From assembly GCA_018334915.1 (NCBI GenBank), contig JAGXLB010000009.1, positions 1-33,729 of the forward strand: 33,729 nucleotides of DNA, given 5' to 3'. Origin of the DNA: Candidatus Bipolaricaulota bacterium (GTDB lineage: Bacteria > Bipolaricaulota > Bipolaricaulia > M55B111). The position numbers and the translations under genes are program-made. The notes beneath the pieces are model-generated. The model saw only the letters and a list, made by a program, of their open reading frames with translations. It was not told the DNA's origin and did no database searches. This document shows positions 10,221 through 18,894 of the stretch, one piece after another. Every line of letters starts with the position of its first letter. Positions within the stretch are counted from its first letter, which is position 1.

Positions 10221-11111
10221 CTAAAGTGCTTTTACTCCATTAACCCAGTAAGCCACCAACTTCGGGTGTCGATTCACGAAATCGCGAACTGAAACTTCCT
10301 GGTCCTGATCCCAGGTCCGTATGAGTTCGTTAACCAGCTCTATTGGTAAGTAAAAACGACTCAAAAACTGAGTTACTTCCCCTGAGAACTCCGCCATCAG
10401 GTCGTTTCTTCCGAAAAGGTGAACGCTCTGCTCTTCCGTTAGCCTTTCGATGATCCTGAAATCATGGAGGCTAAAGGGTAAGCTCGGTCGTCTTATGGTC
10501 GTCACAATCCATTCTTCATTCCGAGTTGCACGTTCCAGCTCTGAGTTCGCTACGCTTTCGCTCAGTTCCACTAACTCGTATTCCTGAAGACCTTTTACTC
10601 CCATAACGATCTCCCTCGAAGCCTCTAGTAGCTTTTCATCGGACTCATAAACAATTATCTCTCGATGCAGACGGTTTTTTGTCTTTTCATTCCTCAGGTC
10701 CTCCGACGAACCGAGCCACTTTTTTGATATATATGCTGGTACCCCCCAGCCGGCAGCGACATCCTCGTAAATAGGCCCCAGATTGCACAACTGGTAGATC
10801 CTGTATGACCCGGACGTCTCGTTAGCAGGGGGCAACTTCAGCCCAAGAAAGAGGTCACCTTTCCCGGTTGCTACCTTCCTCAAACCGACCTCCGGGTACT
10901 GTACAATTTTATTTACCTCGAGCCCCATTTTCGATCTCAGTAAATACGAGATCAGTTCACCAACCGGGACATATTCCGTCTCCGGGGCAACGTAAAAAGC
11001 GATTTTACCATTCGCCTTCGCTGAGCCCGGAGTAGTCATACCCAATAATATCGTGGTCAAAACCAGAGCGAAAACGATAGCACTTTGGTAATAATTATGA
11101 CCTTTATTCAT
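10221..11111 (-). CDS. Diverged glycine-betaine/proline ABC substrate-binding protein paralog
   Basis: 296 aa; signal peptide; aligns along its length with the 11237-12130 protein (LCNLGPIYEDVAAGWGVPAYI, EVTQFLSRFYLPIELVNELI, HPKLVAYWVNGVKAL) but has lost key residues (see findings). Confidence 0.85.
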   Translation of the reverse strand: MNKGHNYYQSAIVFALVLTTILLGMTTPGSAKANGKIAFYVAPETEYVPVGELISYLLRSKMGLEVNKIVQYPEVGLRKVATGKGDLFLGLKLPPANETSGSYRIYQLCNLGPIYEDVAAGWGVPAYISKKWLGSSEDLRNEKTKNRLHREIIVYESDEKLLEASREIVMGVKGLQEYELVELSESVANSELERATRNEEWIVTTIRRPSLPFSLHDFRIIERLTEEQSVHLFGRNDLMAEFSGEVTQFLSRFYLPIELVNELIRTWDQDQEVSVRDFVNRHPKLVAYWVNGVKAL

Positions 11112-11176
11112 ATTGCCCTCCCAAAAAGACGAGCGAATATCCCACCAGAGAGATTTTTAACCCCTTAATAAAGAAA

Positions 11177-11202
11177 GGGTGGGAGATTTTCACCTCCCAC
11201 CC
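11177..11202 (-). terminator. Rho-independent terminator after the glycine betaine binding protein gene
   Basis: GGGTGGGAG-ATTTTCAC-CTCCCACCC, 9-bp perfect stem; on minus strand followed by TTTCTTTATT. Confidence 0.8.
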
Positions 11203-11236
11203 AAACTGGCAAAGAACGGTAAAATAATCTTAAGAT

Positions 11237-12130
11237 CTACTCCAAAGCGTCTACTCCGTTGACCCAGTAATCAACTATTTCTGGATGTTCCTCGGCCCAC
11301 GCGGCCCCGGTGCCTTCACCCATATCGCCATACATACTAGTAAGATTGTTTACCATGCTTATCGGCAAGTATAACCTGCTGAGAAATTGACTGACCTTGC
11401 TGGGGAAATCGGCCACGAAGTTTGTCCGACCCAGCATGTGGATTCTTTCCTCTGCTCCCAGCATATTCTTGGGTTCCTCCAAGTTTCTCAGGTCAAACCG
11501 GCCGTACATCGAATGTGGCTGCCAGCCTGTCACTACGATCCACTCGTCGTTCATGACAGCGTCCTTGAGGGAGGCCTGCATAGCGGCTCCACTACCTTCC
11601 AGCAGCTCGTAATCCGAGAGGGCTTCGTATTCGTCCATCATCTCATCAGATATATTCATGATTCCCGCACCAGGGTCTATTCCGGTAATTTCCCCGTCCA
11701 GTTTTTCCTTTACTTCTTCTTTAGCCAGGTCTTCAACGGAACTTAACTTGTCCTCAGGAACGTATGCCGGTACGGCCCAGGTGAGCTTGGCTTCCTCGTA
11801 CATAGGCCCGAAGTTGGTGAACTCGACGACGTTGTATTTTTCCAGGTAATTGGCCTGAGTCATCGGCTGCCAGGACTCGAGGAACAAGTCCAGGTCACCG
11901 TTGGATACTGCCTCATAGGCAACTCCGGCATTGGGGTTAGTTACTTCCACGTTATAATCCAGCTCGGTCCTCACAACATGTTGAATCAGATCCGCTATTG
12001 CCAGGGATTCCTCCCACGCAATCGCCCCGATTTCAAGAGTCTCATCCTGGGCGCGTACAGGTGTGGCGACAAAACCAAATGTGAGTGCCAGCGCCAGTGT
12101 CAATACCAATGCTACACTCTTTGTTTTCAA
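11237..12130 (-). CDS. opuAC: Glycine betaine ABC transporter substrate-binding protein (ORF track start 12169; TTG at 12130 follows AGGAGGT)
   Basis: OpuAC-like fold: LFLESWQPMTQANY, TWAVPAYV, GIDPGAGIM, VTGWQPHSMYGRFDLR. Signal peptide KTKSVALVLTLALALTFGFVATPVRA. Confidence 0.92.
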   Translation of the reverse strand: MKTKSVALVLTLALALTFGFVATPVRAQDETLEIGAIAWEESLAIADLIQHVVRTELDYNVEVTNPNAGVAYEAVSNGDLDLFLESWQPMTQANYLEKYNVVEFTNFGPMYEEAKLTWAVPAYVPEDKLSSVEDLAKEEVKEKLDGEITGIDPGAGIMNISDEMMDEYEALSDYELLEGSGAAMQASLKDAVMNDEWIVVTGWQPHSMYGRFDLRNLEEPKNMLGAEERIHMLGRTNFVADFPSKVSQFLSRLYLPISMVNNLTSMYGDMGEGTGAAWAEEHPEIVDYWVNGVDALE

Positions 12131-12271
12131 AACGTCCACCTCCTGGTGGAAGTCAGGTAAAATAAGCACTTATTTTTGGACTTTTCTCGGCCAAACTCCA
12201 TATAGGAGCTTTATCATAGACTTTAAATATCACCTCCAGACAATATTAGACTATAAAATTTGTATAGCTAC

Positions 12272-13291
12272 CTATTCTCTTGCACCGATATTAGCCGTAG
12301 CCCTGTCTAATATCATGGCGGTAAATACGACAGCCAATCCAGCCACGAAGCCCTGCCCAACACGCATTCTCTGAATACCACGTACGACCTCTCCACCGAG
12401 GCCCCCAGCTCCAATCAAAGCTGCAACTACGGCCATGGAAAGGGCAAGCATGATGCTCTGATTGACTCCCTGCATGATTGATGGCCTGGCTACTGGAATC
12501 TGCACTTTCATCAGTAGCTGCCAGTAATTACAGCCAAATGCCTCGCCGGCTTCCACTAGCTCTTGAGGGACTTCACGGATCCCCAGGTTGGTCAGCCTGA
12601 CGGAAGGCGGATAGGCAAAAATTACTGTGGCCACCGCCCCGGGAGCCGCCCCCATGCCAAAAAATATAACTGCCGGAATCAAGTAAACGAATACAGGCAT
12701 GGTCTGCATTAAATCGAGAACCGGGCGAATAACATTATGCACCGTATCAGAAATCCCGGCCAGGATTCCAGAAGGAATTCCAAGACTAATAGCAATTAAA
12801 GCAGAAGTCAAAGTTAGTGCAAAAGTCTCCGTCGTCTCAACGTATAATCCGAAGTTGGCAGCAAGCCATAGAGTAACGAGTCCAAGTAAACCAGTCGATA
12901 TCTGACCCGCAAGATACCAGAGTAAAAAGAACAAGAGCAGGGACCAAACAGGGAATCGAATATCTAACCCACCAATTTCCACGACAAATATCGGTATCCA
13001 CTGGATTGCTGCCAGCAGAGCATCATTTATGGTATTTAACATCAGTTGTATGAAGTCGAAAAACGGGCCGAGGTTCAACGCTAACCAGTCCACGACAGCA
13101 ACCGTCCAATCATCCAGGGGAATCGACGCGGGCATAGCGGGTAATTCCAACAAGGAGGCACCTACCCGAGCAAAGGCGGTCCGAGCTGATAAAACCACCC
13201 AACCAATAATTCCCGGAACGGCAGCGAAGTATTTCTCTGGGAAAGAGTCGATCTTATTCATGGTTTTTCGATCCCCCCTCAGGGAATTCAA
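12272..13291 (-). CDS. opuAB: Glycine betaine/proline ABC transporter permease
   Basis: 339 aa, multiple TM segments, EAA-type loop (VPQELVEAGEAFGCNYWQLLMKVQIPVARPSIMQGVNQSIMLALSMAV). Confidence 0.92.
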   Translation of the reverse strand: MNSLRGDRKTMNKIDSFPEKYFAAVPGIIGWVVLSARTAFARVGASLLELPAMPASIPLDDWTVAVVDWLALNLGPFFDFIQLMLNTINDALLAAIQWIPIFVVEIGGLDIRFPVWSLLLFFLLWYLAGQISTGLLGLVTLWLAANFGLYVETTETFALTLTSALIAISLGIPSGILAGISDTVHNVIRPVLDLMQTMPVFVYLIPAVIFFGMGAAPGAVATVIFAYPPSVRLTNLGIREVPQELVEAGEAFGCNYWQLLMKVQIPVARPSIMQGVNQSIMLALSMAVVAALIGAGGLGGEVVRGIQRMRVGQGFVAGLAVVFTAMILDRATANIGARE

Positions 13292-13367
13292 AGAAAATAT
13301 TACTCCACTTATAAGTCGTCTTGTTTAACCTCCGGCCAAGATTTTCAAACCATAAGGTTTTCACGGC

Positions 13368-14537
13368 CTACTCACCCCTACCTTTTTCCAGAAGGCCCCG
13401 AAGGATGTTCTTTTCCCCAACAGACCCAATAAACTCTTGGTTTTTCAGAACTAGGACCGGATGTGAGGTATAGTCCAGCCTTGCCCTCATTATTTCGCTT
13501 ATTGGCGTATCAGGTGAAGAGAACAGAAGTGCCTCTTCTTCTATTCGTTCGTATTCGTCCAGAGGCCTAATTGGGACCGGTGTACCGGATAGGTATCCCT
13601 TTAAGACCTCCCCTTCGTCGCCTAACTCCACTTCAGTCAACTCGTCCAGTCTAACCTTGTCGTTTTCATCGAGTCGGAAATCCTTGTCCGCAACGGTTTC
13701 GGCTCGAAGGACGTCCGAAGGGTCAGCGTTCTCCACGAAATCAGCTACGTATTCGGTCTTTGGATTAACGATGATCTCCTCCGGCACACCCTTCTGGACC
13801 ATTTTCCCTCCGTCCATTATCGTGATCCTATCTCCTACTTTAAGTGCCTCGTCAAGGTCATGGGTTACAAAGAGGATGGTCCGCTGCATGTTCTCCATTA
13901 AATCGAGCAATTCGTCCTGCATCTCCACCTTTATCAACGGGTCAAGTGCCGAAAAAGGCTCGTCCATCAATAGAGCCTCAGCCCCAGTAGCTAATCCCCG
14001 AGCAAGACCAACTCTCTGCTGCATACCGCCTGAGAGTTGAGAGGGGTAGGAATCTCCGAACCCTTCGAGTCCAACGACCTCGATGAGTTCCTGTGATTTC
14101 CTTTCTCTTTCCTCCTGACTTATGCCCTGAATTTCAAGCCCAAATGCTATGTTGTCAAGAACCGTTCTGTGAGGAAATAGCGCAAAATTCTGAAAGACCA
14201 TACTGACTTGAGTCTCCCTGACTTCTCGCAGTTCCTCTTTCTCAGCGGAGGTAATATCGTAATCTTTCCCATCGGAATGTAACATTATACGGCCTTTCGT
14301 TGGCTCTACCAGCCTATTGACACACCTTAGTAGGGTGGACTTGCCCGAACCGGAAAGCCCCATTATGACAAATAACTCGTTGTTCTTTATTTTGAATGTT
14401 ATGTCCTGGACCCCGATCACCTGGCCGGTTTCTTCACGGACTTCGGTTTTACTAGCACCTTCATCAATCAACTTAAGCGCCTTTTCCGGCTCGTCACCGA
14501 AAATCTTGTATACACCCTCTAGCTCAATTGAAGGCAT
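13368..14537 (-). CDS. opuAA: Glycine betaine/proline ABC transporter ATP-binding protein with degenerate CBS-like C-terminus
   Basis: Walker A GLSGSGKS, signature LSGGMQQRVGLARGLA, Walker B ALLMDEPFSALDP. Confidence 0.95.
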   Translation of the reverse strand: MPSIELEGVYKIFGDEPEKALKLIDEGASKTEVREETGQVIGVQDITFKIKNNELFVIMGLSGSGKSTLLRCVNRLVEPTKGRIMLHSDGKDYDITSAEKEELREVRETQVSMVFQNFALFPHRTVLDNIAFGLEIQGISQEERERKSQELIEVVGLEGFGDSYPSQLSGGMQQRVGLARGLATGAEALLMDEPFSALDPLIKVEMQDELLDLMENMQRTILFVTHDLDEALKVGDRITIMDGGKMVQKGVPEEIIVNPKTEYVADFVENADPSDVLRAETVADKDFRLDENDKVRLDELTEVELGDEGEVLKGYLSGTPVPIRPLDEYERIEEEALLFSSPDTPISEIMRARLDYTSHPVLVLKNQEFIGSVGEKNILRGLLEKGRGE

Positions 14538-14850
14538 TTTTTCCTCCCGGACGAGTTTATTTTACGTCTATTTACTTAATTATAAATAGTACCGGAAAAA
14601 AACCAAATTTCGCCACAAATAACGTTCTAACCATAAAGATTGCAAACCAACAACGGATATAACCTGTAAAATTATTCTCCTTAACTTATGATGGGTAATC
14701 CGTGAACCACTCCGGTCGGTCTTCTTTAATACAATCCGGAACCTGCCAGGACTCCTCAGGAAACACTTTCTAAGAAAGATTTAAAATATTTAAACTAATC
14801 ATTCACTCTCTTACCGACAATCAATTTATATAGTAAATTTATTTTCCGAT

Positions 14851-14865
14851 CAGTATGCTATACTG
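14851..14865. promoter_or_regulatory. Palindromic candidate operator upstream of opuAA
   Basis: CAGTAT-GCT-ATACTG: perfect 6-bp arms with a 3-nt spacer, next to GTATATAC at 14880-14887. Confidence 0.4.
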
Positions 14866-14924
14866 TGCTTGTTTGGATAGTATATACCTGACCAGGTTAA
14901 TGCAAATATGACTTTCAGCTACAG

Positions 14925-14956
14925 AAAAAAGCGAGGAGATCAGTTGACCCCCTCGC
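14925..14956 (-). terminator. Rho-independent terminator downstream of the second MttB-family gene
   Basis: GCGAGG...CCTCGC stem; minus-strand U-tract TTTTTT immediately 3'. Confidence 0.75.
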
Positions 14957-14966
14957 CGTTTTAGTT

Positions 14967-16415
14967 CTACAATCTCTCAATTACGGTTTCGATTTTTTCC
15001 TTCGTCTCTTCAGGAAGCGGCTCAGGCTCGTGGTCTTCCAGTATTTCCTGGACCTTTTCCCGTAACCTCTCTTCCATGGATTTCGACCCCTTATCCATCC
15101 AGGTATCGGGAACGTCCCTGTCCATCAACGTAGGATGCCAGGCAACCTTTTTGAAGTTATCCATTGTATGCTCGTGCGTAAGGTGGTCTCCTTCGGGACC
15201 AACTTCGTCTATGACGTCCAGAGCTAACGTGTAATCGTTAACCTCAATCCCATTGGTGAACTTTTTAATCATTCCTACTATCTCGTCCACCATGGCAATT
15301 TGTTCCAGAGAACCCGTGGATGCTGACTCCATGTATCCCACATCGTGGACAAGATTGGCCCCACTCAACGCCGAGAAAAGCACGGACATAGTGGATTCAA
15401 TCCCTGATTGCTGATCGACGAGCTTTGAATCAGTACAACCGGCCGTGCCAAAGGTGGGTAGCTCGTAATGGTGAGCCATATCCATATAGGCCGCCGTGGC
15501 CAGTTCCTTTTCCGGAGCTCCGTAGGCCAGGATTGCCGTCTTCATATCCATAATCGAGATCACTCCACCGATGAAGAACGGTAGACCTTCTCTTCTTACC
15601 TGGGATATAACCAGACCGGAAAGGTTTTCCGCGTTACCCTGAGCAAGCTGGCCCGCCAGAGTGACAGGAGCACTCGCCCCGGCCTGGGGAATTGGTGTAT
15701 GAACCGTCGGTATGCCGTAATCAGCAGTGAGCAACAGCTTCTTGGAAGCGTCTTTGTCGTGAGTCAAGGGAGAGATAGGTTCGGAATACGAGATAACGAA
15801 TGGTTTCCTGAGGAACTCTTCTTTGCTACCCGCTACCGCCGAGGCCATCTCGACGATGTCCTCCAGTCCCTCGTTCGTATAGCTCCAGGCCACTATAGGT
15901 TTAGTCGTATTCTTTACCATAGCCTCGAACTCATGGCGATCGGAGTACTCGTGGGGTACATCATCGATAGTACCTAATCCGGAAACCCAGTCAATATTGT
16001 CCAGAGCGTCTACAAGCCGGGCTGCATCCACAGTATCCTGTTTGCGAAATGGTCTCCTTTCTCCCGTCTCCGTATCTCTCATGTTGAGTAACGTCGGACC
16101 CAGGCCAAAAGTTACGTTATGTCCCCCCAGGGTCAACGGGTTTTCGCCGTTTCTGTCGAATAAGTACGTCCGGGAAGGAGCGGAGTCAATAGCCCATTCC
16201 ACCAAGCTGGGAGGGAAGAAGACCCGGTCCCCTTCAACTTTACAGCCCGCTTCCTCCAGCATATCCCTCGTTTCTTTTAGATGGATATTGACTCCCGTAC
16301 TCTGAAGAATCTCCAGGGAAGCTTGGTGAATATCCTTAACCTGGGATTCGCTGAGCACGTTAAACCCGACTTTGTCTTGAGCAGACTTGTTAGCGAAAAG
16401 TTGATTTTCTAACAT
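14967..16415 (-). CDS. Trimethylamine methyltransferase (MttB) superfamily protein, non-pyrrolysine, MtgB-like
   Basis: 482 aa, full length without in-frame amber; GTAGCTDSKLVDQQSGIESTMSVLFSALSGANLVHDVGYM. Confidence 0.92.
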   Translation of the reverse strand: MLENQLFANKSAQDKVGFNVLSESQVKDIHQASLEILQSTGVNIHLKETRDMLEEAGCKVEGDRVFFPPSLVEWAIDSAPSRTYLFDRNGENPLTLGGHNVTFGLGPTLLNMRDTETGERRPFRKQDTVDAARLVDALDNIDWVSGLGTIDDVPHEYSDRHEFEAMVKNTTKPIVAWSYTNEGLEDIVEMASAVAGSKEEFLRKPFVISYSEPISPLTHDKDASKKLLLTADYGIPTVHTPIPQAGASAPVTLAGQLAQGNAENLSGLVISQVRREGLPFFIGGVISIMDMKTAILAYGAPEKELATAAYMDMAHHYELPTFGTAGCTDSKLVDQQSGIESTMSVLFSALSGANLVHDVGYMESASTGSLEQIAMVDEIVGMIKKFTNGIEVNDYTLALDVIDEVGPEGDHLTHEHTMDNFKKVAWHPTLMDRDVPDTWMDKGSKSMEERLREKVQEILEDHEPEPLPEETKEKIETVIERL

Positions 16416-16424
16416 TTTTCCTCC

Positions 16425-17882
16425 TTAATACTTTACATCTCGATTTTCTCTTTCTTCTTCAATTATCTCATCGAGTTTTTCCTGTTTGTCCTCTGTGAGA
16501 ACGTCGGCCTCGTAACTCTCCAGAATTTCTTCACTTTTCTCGCTAATTCTATCTCCCATTGACTTCTCCCCGTTCTTTTTCCAGTTGTCGTAGTTAGTCC
16601 GGTCCATGAGAGAGGGTTGCCAGTGCTCCTCCTTGAAGTTGTCCATTGTGTGAGAAGTGTTCAGGAAGTTGCCTTTCGGACCGACTTCGTTTATCAGGTC
16701 GAGAGGGATGTTGTCGCCGGAAGTGTCGATACCTTCCATAATTCTCTTTACCATACCTATTATTTCATTGCTCATTACCAGCTGGTCGTAGGAATAGAGA
16801 AGACCGGAAGCCAGATAACCAATGTCGTGAATCAGGTTGGCACCCACGAGAGACTGAGTAGCTATATTAAACGTAGCTTCAATCGCCGCCTGTGTATCCA
16901 CCAATTTGGAATCGGTTACCCCCGCTGTTCCAAACATCGGAAGATTCAGAAAGTTGCTCATTTCAGCCACGGCACCATTCATAAGGGCAAACTCCGGACC
17001 ACCGTATACGAACCCGGACGTCTTCATGTCAAGGATGGAATAGATACCACCTGTTACCATCGGTGCACCCTCGTTCACCAGCTGAGCCAGGGTTATCCCG
17101 GTAAGCGATTCGGCAATACCCAGTGCTATAGAGCCAGCAAAAGTCATCGGGCCGACCGCACCCGCAGAGGGCATCGGCGTGTAAATCGTGGGCAAATTGT
17201 GTTTTGCCCCGAAAATAGTCTGAGCCATAACTTCCTTGCTGTGGCTCAGTGGGGTAACCGGCTCGATGTAATGCATTATATAGGGCTTCGCCTTAAGCTT
17301 TTCCTCCCCCCCTACGGCGACTGACGCCATGTTAAATACGTCTTCCGTACCTCTTTCGTCCCAGGAACAGAACATGACGGGTTTGGAGGTATTTGCCATC
17401 ACCTGTCTTGCTTCCAGTATGTCCTGGACGTTTTCCTCCTCCTTCCTTAACAAACCTATAGGAGAAGAGAAATCAATATGTTCGAGAGCGTCACAGACCC
17501 TTGCCCACTTTTCAATATCTTCCGCTACGGTCTGCCTAATTTCTCCGTCTTCATCCAGGGTTCTGGGGACATCAGTTCCCGAACCAAAATAAGAATTTGT
17601 TCCTCCCAGCCTCATGGCCAGTTCGCCGTTCCTATCGTAAATCAAAACTTTCTTCGGAGCCTTTTCTACAGCGTCGTTAACCAAATGGGGTGGGAGATGA
17701 ACCATTTCATCCTCTACCCTGGCTCCCGCGCCGGCAAATATTGATCTTGCCTCTTCGTGATCTACCTTCACTCCAGTATTCTGGAGAATCTCCAGAGAGG
17801 CGTCGTAAATTTGCTCCTTATCGTCCTCGGAGAGTATATTGAACCGAGGAGTTCTGTTTACAAATTTATTTGACTGTAACAT
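16425..17882 (-). CDS. Trimethylamine methyltransferase (MttB) superfamily protein, non-pyrrolysine, second paralog
   Basis: 485 aa; GTAGVTDSKLVDTQAAIEATFNIATQSLVGANLIHDIGYL; 9-bp gap to the downstream paralog. Confidence 0.92.
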   Translation of the reverse strand: MLQSNKFVNRTPRFNILSEDDKEQIYDASLEILQNTGVKVDHEEARSIFAGAGARVEDEMVHLPPHLVNDAVEKAPKKVLIYDRNGELAMRLGGTNSYFGSGTDVPRTLDEDGEIRQTVAEDIEKWARVCDALEHIDFSSPIGLLRKEEENVQDILEARQVMANTSKPVMFCSWDERGTEDVFNMASVAVGGEEKLKAKPYIMHYIEPVTPLSHSKEVMAQTIFGAKHNLPTIYTPMPSAGAVGPMTFAGSIALGIAESLTGITLAQLVNEGAPMVTGGIYSILDMKTSGFVYGGPEFALMNGAVAEMSNFLNLPMFGTAGVTDSKLVDTQAAIEATFNIATQSLVGANLIHDIGYLASGLLYSYDQLVMSNEIIGMVKRIMEGIDTSGDNIPLDLINEVGPKGNFLNTSHTMDNFKEEHWQPSLMDRTNYDNWKKNGEKSMGDRISEKSEEILESYEADVLTEDKQEKLDEIIEEERENRDVKY

Positions 17883-17922
17883 ATAAACCTCCAGGACTTA
17901 ATTTTATTAAACCGATATACAT

Positions 17923-17931
17923 TCAATATAC
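17923..17931. promoter_or_regulatory. Shared 9-mer TCAATATAC upstream of the first MttB gene
   Basis: Same 9-mer at 18833-18841 (upstream of gntR) and 22055-22063 (upstream of nuoE). Confidence 0.35.
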
Positions 17932-18045
17932 TAACAGGAGGCAAAAAAATTCGCAAACTCTTCTATTATTTTCAAATTCCCCCTGATTGGTTTGTTTAAG
18001 GTTCATAGGTAAATGATAAAATCGGTTTCGCATACCACCCCCAAC

Positions 18046-18690
18046 TTATTCAATGGTCTCTTCTCTTTGTCCGGCACTGATAAATTGATTTTTTATCTCA
18101 TCTATGAAATCTTCCATGTGGGATGCCAGTATTCGCCCGCTTTTCTTCTCATCACCATCGGAAAGAGCCTCGTTTAGTTCTGAAAATTCCTCTGCAAACG
18201 TACCCATAAACTTTTTCGTTCTGGGAAAAACCCATATCCTCACCGATTGCTGTCTGAGTTTGCGCAGATTTTCGACCAGGACAGTGTTTCCTGTAGATTC
18301 GTTTACCAGTTCGTGAGCCCGACAGTCAAGTTTCATTAGCTCTTTTGGATCCTTCTCCGCTCTCATCTCATCTACCAGTCCACTCAACTCCTCCAGTTCA
18401 CCTTCATTGATTCTCCTTGCAGCAAGCTTACCCGCCAGACTGATGAGATAGCTCCGAACCTCGAACAGATCACGGAGTTCGTGAAAACTTACTGTAGAAA
18501 CGTATGTTCCACTGTGAGGAACAGTAGTAATTAAACCCTCGCCTTCCAGTTTTATAAAGATCTCTCTCAGGGGGGTCCTTCCTATGTCAAACTCCTCCCG
18601 AAGTTCCTTTTCTCGTAGTTGTTTTCCCGGTTCATAATCCAGGTACACTATTCTCTCTTTTATTATGTCAAGTACCTTATCTCTTTCCAT
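18046..18690 (-). CDS. GntR-family transcriptional regulator, FCD/FadR-type effector domain
   Basis: 214 aa; wHTH LREKELREEFDIGRTPLREIFIKLEGEGLITTVPHSGTYVS, then helical FCD-like domain with DCRAHELVNESTGN. Confidence 0.92.
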   Translation of the reverse strand: MERDKVLDIIKERIVYLDYEPGKQLREKELREEFDIGRTPLREIFIKLEGEGLITTVPHSGTYVSTVSFHELRDLFEVRSYLISLAGKLAARRINEGELEELSGLVDEMRAEKDPKELMKLDCRAHELVNESTGNTVLVENLRKLRQQSVRIWVFPRTKKFMGTFAEEFSELNEALSDGDEKKSGRILASHMEDFIDEIKNQFISAGQREETIE

Positions 18691-18894
18691 TATTTAAACT
18701 CAACCTCTATTTTTATTTTTAAATTAAAACAACAAATAATTTAGCGCCGGAAATAACAGGAATTCAACCTCAAAAGCAGCTTACCAACATTCTGAACCCA
18801 ACCCTGATTAGCAATATTTTGGAACAATACTATCAATATACAATATTTAGAAATATATTATATGGCCTAACCCCAGTTAGTCAACTAATCAACT

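Noticed and set aside
14741-14775. Possible cobalamin riboswitch box or decayed sixth core (AACCTGCCAGGACTCCTCAGG)
   Set aside because: Only a few nucleotides fit either consensus and the rest of the riboswitch or core is absent.
16617-17324. 235-aa plus-strand ORF antisense to the MttB-family gene
   Set aside because: Lies wholly within a strong CDS, no recognisable domain, Cys/His/Arg-rich composition typical of antisense translation.
14967-17882. Pyrrolysine-encoding MttB
   Set aside because: Both ORFs read through at full length with no internal TAG. The TAG of the 14967-16415 gene is its terminal stop, followed by TAA two codons later.
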